Assembly: GCA_016719295.1 (NCBI GenBank)
Contig: JADKAF010000001.1
Span: 682,001 to 746,000 of the forward strand
DNA length: 64,000 nucleotides
DNA from: Planctomycetota bacterium
GTDB taxonomy: Bacteria; Planctomycetota; UBA1135; JADKAF01
Direction of reading: 5' to 3'
Shown here: positions 1-8,179 of the stretch, one piece after another
How the letters are laid out: the number at the start of each line of letters is the position of its first letter
Position numbering within the stretch: the stretch's first letter is position 1
Program-made: the position numbers and the translations under genes
Notes under the pieces: model-generated
Databases searched by the model: none
What the model was told of the DNA's origin: nothing
Seen by the model: only the letters and a program-made list of their open reading frames with translations

Positions 1-216
1 CTCGCCGGCGGCGGGGTTCGCGGCGGTCACGTGCACGGCGCCACCGACGAGTACGGCTATCACGCCGTGGAGGGGCGGCTCGACATGCACGACCTGCACG
101 CGACGATGCTGCATCTCCTGGGCTTCGATCACACGCGGCTCACCGTGCGGCACTCGGGGCGCGACATGCGGCTCACCGACGTGCACGGGCGCGTGGTGCA
201 CGAGCTCCTGGCGTGA
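1..216 (+). CDS. DUF1501 family protein, C-terminal end (partial)
   Basis: The reading frame is open from the first base of the window and ends with TGA at 214-216, so only the last 71 residues of a longer protein are seen. The residues match the conserved end of planctomycete DUF1501 proteins (sulfatase-like alkaline phosphatase fold): a GGHVHGATDEYGY stretch, then HDLHATMLHLLG, then SGRDMRLTDVHG and VVHELL. Members are usually TAT-exported and encoded next to DUF1553/DUF1549 cytochrome proteins; those would lie to the left, outside the window. The substrate of the family is not established. The stop codon overlaps the GTG start of the next gene, suggesting cotranscription. Confidence 0.88.
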   Translation, partial: LAGGGVRGGHVHGATDEYGYHAVEGRLDMHDLHATMLHLLGFDHTRLTVRHSGRDMRLTDVHGRVVHELLA

Positions 217-743
217 ACGAGGCCGCAGACCTCCGCCTGCCGTTGGTCGCGGCGGTGCTCGGATGTCTGTGGTTCGGCGTGCTCTCGCTCGCGGTCGCGC
301 TTGCGAAGGGAGACGCCGGCGAGATCCTGCGCCACTTGCCGCTCTACCTCCTCTTGCTCCTCGCCTTCGCTCCGAGCTCCGCGCTGAGCGCCTTGCTCTG
401 CCGCAAGCTCTGGCGGCGGGACCTCGATCGCCCGATGCGCTGCTTCGCGGGTTGCGCGCATGCGTATCTGCGCGGGGCCTTCGCGGGTCTGCTGTTCCTC
501 GGCGCCTCCGGGCTCGTCTTCGGAGCGAGCCCCGCGTCTCTCGGTTTCCCGGTGCTGCTCGTCCTGGTCTGGCCCTCCGTGCTGGTCGCGAGCGCGCTGA
601 GCTCGCCCGTCCTTGCCGTGCTCGAACTCGTCCTGCTGCTGGGTTTCGCGGAGCTGGAGACACGTCTGCTCGCGCGCTGCCAGCCCCTCCCGAGCCCGCG
701 GGAGCGCGCGACGTTGCGGCCAGGCTTCCGGAGCCAGCGATGA
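213..743 (+). CDS. Hypothetical integral membrane protein 1 of 3
   Basis: A 176-residue, strongly hydrophobic protein with about four predicted membrane segments (roughly residues 9-31, 41-63, 87-110 and 113-148) and an Arg-rich C-terminus. I do not recognise a named family. The GTG start overlaps the TGA of the DUF1501 gene, and its own TGA overlaps the ATG of the next membrane protein, so translational coupling is likely. The tail (a Leu-rich helix followed by a basic end with a single Cys) resembles the tails of the two following membrane proteins, so the three may be diverged paralogues. No catalytic motif is visible. Confidence 0.6.
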   Translation: MNEAADLRLPLVAAVLGCLWFGVLSLAVALAKGDAGEILRHLPLYLLLLLAFAPSSALSALLCRKLWRRDLDRPMRCFAGCAHAYLRGAFAGLLFLGASGLVFGASPASLGFPVLLVLVWPSVLVASALSSPVLAVLELVLLLGFAELETRLLARCQPLPSPRERATLRPGFRSQR

Positions 744-1879
744 CTTCGAGTTCCGAAGACGCGCCGGAGTCTCGTCGCGAGAGGGCCGTGCAGCGGCCGC
801 GTTCGAAGCGCGGCGGATGGCGAACGCTCTACGCTCGCGCGCAGCCCGACCCCGGGCGCCTCTGCGTCTCGATCGGCGCGGTGCTCTGGACCGTGTACGT
901 CGCGGTGGCCCTCGATGTCGCCGCGGGCTCGATGGAGGAGCCGCGGTCCCTGGCGATGCGCATGCTGCGCTTCCTGCCTCTGCTCGCGCTCGCGGGGTAC
1001 CTGTCGGCGCCGGCGGTGCTCCGCTCGCTCGCGCGCTCGACCACGCGCGTCGAGGATGCCGCGCTCGCCGTCTCCTGGAACGTGGTCTTCGGCATCGTCT
1101 TCGCGGCGCTGCTCTTCGTCGATGCGTGCTTGGCGGGCTCCGGAGCGGCTGGCGCGGCGTCGAGCCTCGGAGCGGCCTCGCGAACGCTCGCCGGCGTCGT
1201 GCGGTCGGCCCTCACGTGGCCCTTCGCGCTCTCGTTGCTGCATCTCTTCGCGCTGAGCTACGTGGCCCTGCGGTGGATGCGTCGCCAGCCCTCGAGCGAA
1301 GGTCCGCAGGTCGAAGCGCCGCCGTGCGAGGACGAGCGAGAGCGCCGGCGCTGGCCCACCTCGTACACCTGCGCCTCGTTCGGGACCGGATGCGCTTGGA
1401 TCCTGGTGCTCTGCGCGCTGAACGGAGGCGACCTCGAGCTTCGCGACGCGTCGGCGGATCTGCTGCGGATCGGGGGAGGGTTGGTGTTCCTCGCCGCATG
1501 CTTCGGTCTCACCTCCGTGCTCGCGGCGGGCCTCTTCGAGAGGCACCTGCGGACCGGCATGACCTGGAGCGCGCGGCTCGGCACCGGCTTGGGATTGGCG
1601 GCCGTGCGCTCGAGCTGCGCGGTGCCGCTCTTGGTGCTGCTGCTCTCGGCGGTCGAAGGTGTCGATCCTCTGCGATCGATCGGTTGGGCTGGAATGTCGC
1701 TGTGGGTCCTCTGGACGACTCTCGTCGTCGTTGGAATCCTCGGGCTGGCCCAGGAGCCTCTGCTGGTCGTCGGGCTGATGACGCTCGCCTGCACCTTCGC
1801 CGTGGCCGAGGTCTCGCTGCTCGGCTTCTTCGCGCAGAATCGCGCGTCGCGTGCCTGCGTGAGGCGCCGACCAGCTTGA
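740..1879 (+). CDS. Hypothetical multi-pass membrane protein 2 of 3
   Basis: 379 residues. An acidic then Arg-rich cytoplasmic N-terminus of about 45 residues is followed by about nine hydrophobic segments spread over residues 46-370, with a charged loop near 195-215. The start is the ATG that overlaps the stop of the preceding gene (ATGA); an in-frame extension further upstream would overlap that gene completely and was not used. I recognise no family motif. Position and topology suggest that it works with its two neighbours, but no function can be assigned from the sequence. Confidence 0.6.
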   Translation: MTSSSEDAPESRRERAVQRPRSKRGGWRTLYARAQPDPGRLCVSIGAVLWTVYVAVALDVAAGSMEEPRSLAMRMLRFLPLLALAGYLSAPAVLRSLARSTTRVEDAALAVSWNVVFGIVFAALLFVDACLAGSGAAGAASSLGAASRTLAGVVRSALTWPFALSLLHLFALSYVALRWMRRQPSSEGPQVEAPPCEDERERRRWPTSYTCASFGTGCAWILVLCALNGGDLELRDASADLLRIGGGLVFLAACFGLTSVLAAGLFERHLRTGMTWSARLGTGLGLAAVRSSCAVPLLVLLLSAVEGVDPLRSIGWAGMSLWVLWTTLVVVGILGLAQEPLLVVGLMTLACTFAVAEVSLLGFFAQNRASRACVRRRPA

Positions 1880-1913
1880 TCGCGGATCGCGGATCGCGGG
1901 ACCTGAGGCAGCT

Positions 1914-3017
1914 ATGGATGAGCATGTCCGAGCGTCCGCACGAACGACCTCCGCTGCGGAGGAATCCGTGCGCGGCGGCTCGTGGAGAGCGGAGGTCGAA
2001 CGCGCCGGGCGCGGACGAGCGATCCTCGTCGGCCTCGCGGGCCCGATCGTCTGGCTGCTCTTCGTCGCGCTGGCTTTCGACATGGGGCCTTTGGCCCACG
2101 GTCGGCACCCGATCGCGTTGCCGGTGCGGATCCCACTCGCGATCTTCGCGATGCTCGGCGGGGCGAGCCTGCCTCTGTGGAGGCGCTGGGTGCGAAGGAC
2201 GAGAGGTTGGCCGCGCTCTTTGATTCTGGCTTCGGCGCGCACCGCGTTCTATCTCGCCCTGCTGGCGCTCGCGCTCTTCCTCGACGCGTGGGTCTCGACC
2301 GCCAAGGCCGACGACTTCGAGCGCTGCGTGACGGAGCACTTCCTCGAGGCGCGCCGCGGTCTGCGCTTCGCGCTGCAGAACGTAGGCCTCCTGGTCGCGA
2401 TCCTCGCCCTCGGCCTCGGCGACCTCGCGTGGATCCGCAGCCTGGAGGTGCCCCGCGCCGAGCCGCTGCGTCGCCGTCCTCGATCGGTGGAGCCGATCCC
2501 CACGGCGCGTCATCTGCGCGCGCTTCTCGGAGCGCTGGCATGGGGCTGCGCGTGGAGCCTCGCGATCGCGATCGCTTGGCACCTGCTGTTCGCGGCGCGC
2601 CGACGAAGCTGGATCGTCTCGCTCGAGGTCGAGCCCGGCGTGCTCCTGATGCTGAGCTGCGGCGCGGCGTCGGTCCTCACCTGGGAAGCCCTGCGTCGCT
2701 GCGGAACGCCCCGCGCCACGCTCGGCTCCGCGATCGGCTGGGGGGTCTCGGCGCAGCTCGTGCGTTGGATGCTCTGGCTGCCGATCGCCGTGATCGTCTA
2801 CCTCGCGACGCAGGAGGAGCCGGTCCTGCCGGATCCCGCGTTGCTCCCCGTGATCGGCTGGCCGTTCCTCATGTTCGAGATCGTGGGCGGCCTCGTCGTG
2901 CAGCCGCTTCGCGTCTTCGCGTTCCTTGCTCTGCTGCTCCTGCTCGGGGCGATGGAGATGGTGTTCTTCCGCCGTTGCTTCCGCGCGCGCGACCCGCACC
3001 GCCCATCTTCGGCGTAG
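1914..3017 (+). CDS. Hypothetical multi-pass membrane protein 3 of 3
   Basis: 367 residues with about eight hydrophobic segments, the first near residues 38-62 and the last ending in a basic FFRRCFRARD-like tail. The layout (charged N-terminus, paired helices, basic Cys-containing tail) is similar to the two genes before it. The start is ATG at 1914; an alternative ATG lies five bases downstream in another frame and was not used. A strong hairpin just after the stop probably ends this transcription unit. Function unknown. Confidence 0.6.
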   Translation: MDEHVRASARTTSAAEESVRGGSWRAEVERAGRGRAILVGLAGPIVWLLFVALAFDMGPLAHGRHPIALPVRIPLAIFAMLGGASLPLWRRWVRRTRGWPRSLILASARTAFYLALLALALFLDAWVSTAKADDFERCVTEHFLEARRGLRFALQNVGLLVAILALGLGDLAWIRSLEVPRAEPLRRRPRSVEPIPTARHLRALLGALAWGCAWSLAIAIAWHLLFAARRRSWIVSLEVEPGVLLMLSCGAASVLTWEALRRCGTPRATLGSAIGWGVSAQLVRWMLWLPIAVIVYLATQEEPVLPDPALLPVIGWPFLMFEIVGGLVVQPLRVFAFLALLLLLGAMEMVFFRRCFRARDPHRPSSA

Positions 3018-3040
3018 CTGCGTCGCAGCGCGAGAAGCGA

Positions 3041-3083
3041 GCGAGCCCGCCAGGCGAGGTCGATCCTCGCCCAGCGGGCTCGC
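3041..3083. terminator. Bidirectional hairpin terminator between convergent genes
   Basis: A perfect 10-base stem (3041-3050 with 3074-3083) encloses a second perfect 7-base stem (3053-3059 with 3065-3071) with a five-base loop. It lies between the convergent membrane-protein gene and the DUF3299 gene. There is no clear T-run, so it may be a Rho-assisted or processing structure, but its position fits termination from both sides. Confidence 0.6.
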
Positions 3084-3119
3084 CGTGCTCTCGTGGAGCC
3101 GGAGAATGCGGGACGCGCC

Positions 3120-3785
3120 CTACTTCTTGCCCTCTTCCACCTTCGTGCACTTCAGGCGGTAGATCGAGCGCACATAGCCGTACTCGTCGAGCTGCTCGCC
3201 GACGTCGAGGACGCCGGTGCAGAGGATCGTGCCGTAGGGGATGTACTCGGCGCCCTCGCCCTGCATCTCGACGTCGACCCACTCGTTCATCATCGCGGGC
3301 TGGCCGAAGCAGCAGCCTTCGAGATATCGCGAGAGGACGAAGAGGGTGACCTTCCCCTTCTTCACCGACACCGGGACCATGTGGCCCTCGACGATCACGG
3401 TCTTGCCCTTCAGCGCCAGGATCTCGGCCGGGATCTGCTGCGGGCGCTCGACGCCTTCCTTGATGGCCTTCGGATCCGGGTGCTCGTAGGTGTAGCTCGC
3501 CAGGTCCTCGAAGGTGAGGAAGAGCGTGCCGTCGGCGCCGACCTTGGGGCCGGACGACTTCGCTCGCGTCGGGCCGACGCCGTTCGCGTCGGCGGTGGGG
3601 CCGGCGGCGCCAGCACTAGAGGGCACGTACGGCTGCACGCGCCCGCCGAGCTCTTGGCCACGTACGACGACGACGACGGGCTCCGCGGCCTTCAGATCGG
3701 CAGCGGAAACCCCGGGCGGCTCCAACGCGATGAGCACGCCCGTCAAGGCGAGCCCGGCGGCGATCATCACGACTTCGATCTTCAT
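3120..3785 (-). CDS. DUF3299 domain protein A, exported
   Basis: 221 residues with an N-terminal hydrophobic segment (about 5-28) that acts as a signal or anchor, a Gly/Ala/Pro-rich linker, and a DUF3299 domain from about residue 80. The domain shows the typical order: an FEDLASYTYE segment, a KGKTVIVEGHMVPV strand, and a CCFG-Q-P motif around the conserved Cys pair. DUF3299 proteins are periplasmic or lipoprotein partners found beside MacB-like ABC transporters; their biochemical role is unknown. It is the last gene of a minus-strand cluster with an ABC transporter, and a second DUF3299 gene opens the same cluster. The CC pair could bind a metal, which is inference. Confidence 0.78.
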   Translation of the reverse strand: MKIEVVMIAAGLALTGVLIALEPPGVSAADLKAAEPVVVVVRGQELGGRVQPYVPSSAGAAGPTADANGVGPTRAKSSGPKVGADGTLFLTFEDLASYTYEHPDPKAIKEGVERPQQIPAEILALKGKTVIVEGHMVPVSVKKGKVTLFVLSRYLEGCCFGQPAMMNEWVDVEMQGEGAEYIPYGTILCTGVLDVGEQLDEYGYVRSIYRLKCTKVEEGKK

Positions 3786-3813
3786 CGCAGCACCTCTCGG
3801 GTCGTACGGCCGC

Positions 3814-4293
3814 TCACTTGCCGGCGGGCTTCGGCGGCGCGGCCTCGAAGGCCAGGTTCTGGAACACCTTCCCCTTGGCCTTCACTTCGGTCAACTTGCC
3901 GCGGACCTTTTGCAGGCCCTTCAAGGCGTCGTCGGCACCCTCGAAGTGCGTCGCCGCCCCGGTGACCCCGCTCTTCTGCGCCGCGAGCGTGAGGGACTTG
4001 CCCGCGGGCTCGTCCAGCGCGACCGCGATCGACTCTTGCTCGAGCGCGACCGGCTCCTCCGCGTGGCCGTCGAGGAGGTAGGCGAGGAGCTTGCCGTTCA
4101 CGGGGTCGAGCAGGATCTCCAGGTTCGCGAAGTGATCGCCGAGCTCGATGAGCTTGCCGCCGAACTTCGGCGCGTGGGCATGCGCGTGATCGTGATCGTG
4201 ATCATGGTCGTGGTCGTGCTTGTCGCAGCCCGTGGCGTAGAGGAGCACGGCGGCGGCGAGCGGGGCGAATCGCAGGGCGAGCTTCAGGGTCAT
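3814..4293 (-). CDS. Histidine-rich lipoprotein, probable metal-binding
   Basis: 159 residues. The signal peptide ends in a lipobox-like ATGC (Cys at about residue 23), so the mature protein is probably lipid-anchored. Directly after it come alternating His-Asp then His-Ala residues (about 25-41), the type of segment that binds Zn or Ni loosely in periplasmic metal proteins. The remainder is a beta-rich domain with a GGKLIELGDHFANLE start, as seen in small planctomycete proteins located beside FtsX-type transporters. It lies between the permease gene and DUF3299 protein A. A role as a metal-sensing or metal-delivering partner of the ABC system is inferred from the His tract and neighbourhood. 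Confidence 0.72.
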   Translation of the reverse strand: MTLKLALRFAPLAAAVLLYATGCDKHDHDHDHDHDHAHAHAPKFGGKLIELGDHFANLEILLDPVNGKLLAYLLDGHAEEPVALEQESIAVALDEPAGKSLTLAAQKSGVTGAATHFEGADDALKGLQKVRGKLTEVKAKGKVFQNLAFEAAPPKPAGK

Positions 4294-4362
4294 CGGAGTA
4301 CTCCGCGAGAGGTGTCGGGATCGAGGGTGGGCGAGCCCTGGGAACGCAGGGGGAAGCGCGGC

Positions 4363-5655
4363 TCAGGACGAGGGCACGAGGTGGCTCGCGACATCGGTGC
4401 GATACGCGCGCAGCGCGGGTACCACGCCGGAGAGCGCGCCGAGGGCGATCAGGCCCACGGGTGCCAGGACGAAGATGGGATGCGCGTGCAGGATCTCCAG
4501 CAGCACACCGGTCTGCGCCTCCACGATCCACGCGGCCGCGCCGAAGATCGCGAGGTAGACCGCGAAGCCGAAGAGCGCGCCGAGCGCGGCGATCGTCGAG
4601 GACTCGAGCACGATCGCGCCGAACACCGTCGAACGCCGCGCGCCGAGCGCGCGCAGGATCGCGAACTCGCGGCGGCGTTCGTTCATCGTGTTGTAGAGGC
4701 TCGCCAGGATGGTGCCGGCCGCGACGATGCCGACCAAGAACGCGACGAGCTTCAGCACGTCGGCGATCCACGCGACCTTGCGGAAGAACTCGGCGACGAT
4801 CGTATCGATCGGATAGACGAAGGTGCCGAGCTTCTCGCTGTCCTGACGGTTCAGCTCGAAGTCGAGCTCCTTCGCGGCTTTGTGACCGCGCGGCTGCACC
4901 AGCACCGCGGAGACTTCCTTGTACTTGTCCGGGATCAGCTCGCCCGACTTCGGCTGGTAGACCTTCTCGTCGGTGCCGACGAGCGCATGGCCGTCCATGC
5001 GGAAGGAGCCTTCGATGGGGATCAGGATCACCTGGTCCATCGGCGAGCCGGTCGGCGCGAGGATCCCCGTCACCACGTAGTCGATCGCATGCACCGCGGC
5101 GGGGTCGAACGCGAGGCCATGATAGGGCTGGAACTTCGAGCCCACGCGGAGCTCGCGCCTCTCGGCCACCGCGCTGCCGATCACCGCGTCGGCTCGCGTC
5201 GCGTCGAAGGCGGCACCCTGCGCGAGCGCGAGCTTCTTACCGGGGCCCAGGAAGTCGACGTCGAAGATGTCGACGGTCGTGCCGAGGATGCGGTGGCCGT
5301 AGTAGTTGTCGCCGAGGAGATAGGGGAGCGCCCACTCGACGCGACGGCGGTCCTCCTTCAGCGCGACATAGCGGCTCCACGGGATGTTCCCCGGCGAGGA
5401 CTCGAGATGGAACACCGAGTTCAGCACCAGCTGCAGCTTCGAGCCCTTCGGACCGTAGATCGCGCGGAAGCCGACCGGGCTCTCCTCGAAGGCTCGCTGC
5501 GTCTGCTCCTGCAGCGAGAAGATCGCCATCACGAGCCCGGCGCCGAGCCCGGAGGAGAGCACGGTGATCGCGGTCGAGAGGGCGTGCTGGCGCAGGCTTC
5601 TCCGGACGATCAGCCACAGCGAGCCGAGCGAGCCGAGCGCGCGCAAGGCCTTCAT
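4363..5655 (-). CDS. ABC transporter permease, FtsX/MacB type
   Basis: 430 residues with the MacB/LolE layout: one membrane helix at about residues 27-48, a large periplasmic domain (about 50-310), then three helices toward the C-terminus (about 318-340, 365-390 and 400-418). The cytoplasmic loop NERRREFAILRALGARR before the third helix is the classic FtsX-domain coupling signature. The gene start overlaps the stop of the ATPase gene by four bases, so the two are a pair. This class does not import solutes; it moves or signals through periplasmic partners (mechanotransmission). Here the partners are likely the His-rich lipoprotein and the DUF3299 proteins. Confidence 0.9.
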   Translation of the reverse strand: MKALRALGSLGSLWLIVRRSLRQHALSTAITVLSSGLGAGLVMAIFSLQEQTQRAFEESPVGFRAIYGPKGSKLQLVLNSVFHLESSPGNIPWSRYVALKEDRRRVEWALPYLLGDNYYGHRILGTTVDIFDVDFLGPGKKLALAQGAAFDATRADAVIGSAVAERRELRVGSKFQPYHGLAFDPAAVHAIDYVVTGILAPTGSPMDQVILIPIEGSFRMDGHALVGTDEKVYQPKSGELIPDKYKEVSAVLVQPRGHKAAKELDFELNRQDSEKLGTFVYPIDTIVAEFFRKVAWIADVLKLVAFLVGIVAAGTILASLYNTMNERRREFAILRALGARRSTVFGAIVLESSTIAALGALFGFAVYLAIFGAAAWIVEAQTGVLLEILHAHPIFVLAPVGLIALGALSGVVPALRAYRTDVASHLVPSS

Positions 5656-6350
5656 GCGCGCGCCCCCGCAGCGGCGTGCGCGGGGCGCGACGCGCGGTTC
5701 AGGGTCTCGAGCGCCACGCGCTTCTCGAAGCGCCCGAGCACGTCGCGGTCGTGCGAGACGAGCAGCAGCGCCGTCTCGTTCTCCTGGCAGAGCGTGCGCA
5801 GCAGCTCCAGCGCTTCGTTGGCGTGAAACGGATCGAGGTTGCCGGTGGGCTCGTCGGCGAGCACGAGCCGCGGGCGATTGGCCACGGCGCGCGCGAGCGC
5901 CACGCGCTGCTGCTGGCCGATCGAGAGCTGGGCCGGCCGATGATGCAGGCGATCGGCGAGGCCCAAGCGTCGCAGCAGCTCCTCGGCGTGGGGCTTGTCG
6001 ACGCCGCGCCCGAAGCTCATGCCGAGCATCACGTTCTCGAGCGCGCTGTAGCCCTGCAGCAGATTGAAGGTCTGGAACACGTAGCCGAGCTTCTCCGCGC
6101 GCACGCGATCTCGCCGCGCCTCGGAGGCGCGCGTCAGATCTTCGCCGTCGAGCATGATGCGCCCACCGTCCGCGCGCAGGATGCCGGCGATCAAATGCAG
6201 CAGCGTGGTCTTGCCCGTGCCGCTGCGGCCCTCCAGTGCCACTTGCTCGCCGCGCGCGAGCTCGAAGCGCGGGACATCGATCACCGGCTGCACCGCGCCA
6301 TCGGGGCCGCGGAACTGCTTGGTCACGTTCTCGAGGAGGAGGAGCGTCAT
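5652..6350 (-). CDS. ABC transporter ATP-binding protein, LolD/MacB type
   Basis: 232 residues with all ATPase motifs: Walker A GRSGTGKTT (about 41-49), the signature LSIGQQQRVALARA, Walker B LVLADEPTGNLD and the switch histidine SHD. The DEPTGNLD version and short length are typical of the LolD/FtsE/MacB class. It energises the adjacent FtsX-type permease. Its ATG lies 34 bases after the end of the HEAT protein gene. The substrate cannot be read from the ATPase. Confidence 0.93.
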   Translation of the reverse strand: MTLLLLENVTKQFRGPDGAVQPVIDVPRFELARGEQVALEGRSGTGKTTLLHLIAGILRADGGRIMLDGEDLTRASEARRDRVRAEKLGYVFQTFNLLQGYSALENVMLGMSFGRGVDKPHAEELLRRLGLADRLHHRPAQLSIGQQQRVALARAVANRPRLVLADEPTGNLDPFHANEALELLRTLCQENETALLLVSHDRDVLGRFEKRVALETLNRASRPAHAAAGARA

Positions 6351-6384
6351 CGCGTGGGGGCGTGGGTGGGAGCGTTCGCGCGCG

Positions 6385-7683
6385 CTAGCCGGCGAGCTCG
6401 CCGCCGAGAGCGATCAACGCTTCGCGGACACGCCGCGCGAGCTCGGTCGTGCGCGGATCGCTCGCATCGGTCTCCGCGGGGAGCGACGCGACGAGGAGAC
6501 GCGCGAGCTCCTGCAGCGCGGCGGGCCGTAGCCCCGGGACCGCCTGCGGGCCTTTGGAGAGGCGGAACACCTCCGCGCGCGCGGCACCCGGCGGGCGCCA
6601 GAGGTAGTCCTCGAGATCGCAGCCGGGCTCGCCGAAGAAGCGCTCCGCGCCGAGCTTGCGGAACGCGGCGTCGGCCGCGGCGAAGAGCTTCTCGCTCGTG
6701 CCGGGCGCGAGAGGCAAGCGGGCGGCGTTGCCGAGGCCGACCCAGAGCTCGTCGCGCGCGTTCCAGCGCAGGAAGAACTCGCCCTTCCGGCAGGAGCGCA
6801 GCTCCAAGCCGAGCACTTCGTCGATCGCGGGCTGCGCCGCGCGCGCGAGCTGCGGGATCGCGGGAGACTTCGCCGCGGAGAAGAGCGCCTGCGCGAGCGC
6901 GCCGCGCGCTTCGACCGCCTGCGCGTCGCTCGGCGGCCACTGCGGCTGAAACGCGAGGGAGCGGCTCGTGCCCTCGAGGCGCTGCTTCAGGAAGGTCCAC
7001 GCTTCGTAGCGCGCCATCTGGCCTGTCGTGCGATCGAAGAACGCGTCGCCGCGCGCGAGATCCTCGAGCAGCCAGGCGAGCGCCGTGCGATCGCCCCAGT
7101 CGCAGAGCAGCGCGGCCGCGCGACGCCGCACGCGGTCGTCTTCATCGGCGAGGCGCGCGGCCAACAGCTCGCGCGCGTCCTGCGCGTCCAGCGCGCGCAG
7201 CGCATCGATGGCCGCCGCGCGGACCGCGGCGAGCGGATCGGAAAGCAGCTCGAGCACGAGCGCGCGCTCCGCTGTCTTCGGCTTCCCCGCGAGGCCGCGC
7301 GCGGCCGCGGGGCGCCACGGGAAGTCGGGATCGCGCAGCGCTAGGAGCAGCTTCGCGCGCAGCGGCGGCGATTCGAAGGAGCCGAAGGCCTCGATCAGAT
7401 CCGGTCCGAGCGCGGCGCATTCCAAGCTCGTGCTCCCGGACAGGGCGAGCAGGCGAGCCGCGGCGGGCTCACCGGCTCGAACCAGGCGCTGCGCGGCTTG
7501 CGGGCGCACGGCCGGTCGGCCGCCCCGCGCGTGCTCGATCCACTGGTCGATCTGCTCGCTCGTCGGTTGCTGCGCTCGCGGCGGCTCCTGCGGCGCGGCG
7601 AGAGCCCACGGGATCAGCGCGAGGCAGGCGCCGACGGTGGCGAAGCACGCGTGGGCGGCGCGCGCGGCGAGGGTGAGGTTCAT
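6385..7683 (-). CDS. Secreted HEAT-repeat protein
   Basis: 432 residues. It has an N-terminal signal peptide (hydrophobic stretch to about residue 29, ending Ala-Ala-Pro), then alpha-helical HEAT/PBS-lyase-type repeats between about residues 50 and 220, with recurring Asp-Pro at helix starts and Ala-Arg-rich helices. The C-terminal half is helical without a recognised family. The chosen ATG overlaps the TGA of the DUF3299 B gene (ATGA). HEAT repeats are scaffolds for protein contacts; here it probably assembles with the periplasmic members of the same cluster, which is inference. Confidence 0.75.
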   Translation of the reverse strand: MNLTLAARAAHACFATVGACLALIPWALAAPQEPPRAQQPTSEQIDQWIEHARGGRPAVRPQAAQRLVRAGEPAAARLLALSGSTSLECAALGPDLIEAFGSFESPPLRAKLLLALRDPDFPWRPAAARGLAGKPKTAERALVLELLSDPLAAVRAAAIDALRALDAQDARELLAARLADEDDRVRRRAAALLCDWGDRTALAWLLEDLARGDAFFDRTTGQMARYEAWTFLKQRLEGTSRSLAFQPQWPPSDAQAVEARGALAQALFSAAKSPAIPQLARAAQPAIDEVLGLELRSCRKGEFFLRWNARDELWVGLGNAARLPLAPGTSEKLFAAADAAFRKLGAERFFGEPGCDLEDYLWRPPGAARAEVFRLSKGPQAVPGLRPAALQELARLLVASLPAETDASDPRTTELARRVREALIALGGELAG

Positions 7684-8108
7684 CGGATCGCGGTCGCTTC
7701 GAGGCGGTAGATGCTGGTGACGAAGCCGTCTTCCTCGACCTCGCCGACCGAGAGAACGCCCTCGAGCTCGACCATGTTGGTGCGGAACTCGGAATCGATG
7801 CCGGAGAGCGTCACCTCGACGTAGTGATTCACTTGCGGCTTGCCGATGCAGCCGCAGGAGTCGGTGACGAGGCGGAACGCGCTCACGCGGTCGGGCGTCT
7901 GCTGCGCGGGATCCATGAAGCCGCGGATCACCACCTTCTTGCCGTCGAGGTCCTGGATCTCCTGCGGCAGCGGCTTGCCCTGCTCGTAGGTGATCGCGAC
8001 CAGCTTCGCGATATCGACCTCCACCGGATCCTCGTCGCGCGGCGCCGCGCCGAGCGCGGCGGCGATGAGCAGCGCGGTGAGAGCAGGGGGCGCGATGGAG
8101 AGGAGCAT
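7680..8108 (-). CDS. DUF3299 domain protein B, exported
   Basis: 142 residues with a clear signal peptide (MLLSIAPPALTALL, cleavage near residue 21-22) and one DUF3299 domain: an AITYEQGKPLP start, KKVVIRGFMDP, then a CGC motif followed by Gly-Lys-Pro where protein A has CCFG-Gln-Pro. The end GVLSVGEVEEDGFVTSIYRL is closely parallel to the end of protein A, so the two are paralogues. The ATG at 8106-8108 was chosen because the signal peptide begins there. It is the first gene of the ABC/His-rich cluster, so the cluster is bracketed by two DUF3299 genes. Confidence 0.78.
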   Translation of the reverse strand: MLLSIAPPALTALLIAAALGAAPRDEDPVEVDIAKLVAITYEQGKPLPQEIQDLDGKKVVIRGFMDPAQQTPDRVSAFRLVTDSCGCIGKPQVNHYVEVTLSGIDSEFRTNMVELEGVLSVGEVEEDGFVTSIYRLEATAIR

Positions 8109-8179
8109 GGAGCGCGAGCTTCTCGAGCGGCGTCGGGGAACGAGGCGGGGCCGGGAAGGATAGCAGCCGGGGCCCCGCA

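Noticed and set aside
344..2242. Long open frame on the minus strand opposite the membrane proteins
   Set aside because: It is opposite genes with clear membrane topology; Arg/Glu-rich composition is typical of antisense frames in high-GC DNA.
4165..4226. Short tandem repeat of GTGATC/GTGGTC units resembling a microsatellite
   Set aside because: It is the coding sequence of the His-Asp tract in the His-rich lipoprotein, not an independent repeat.
3514..5826. 770-codon open frame on the plus strand across the ABC cluster
   Set aside because: It is antisense to the permease, His-rich and DUF3299 genes; it has no recognisable domain.
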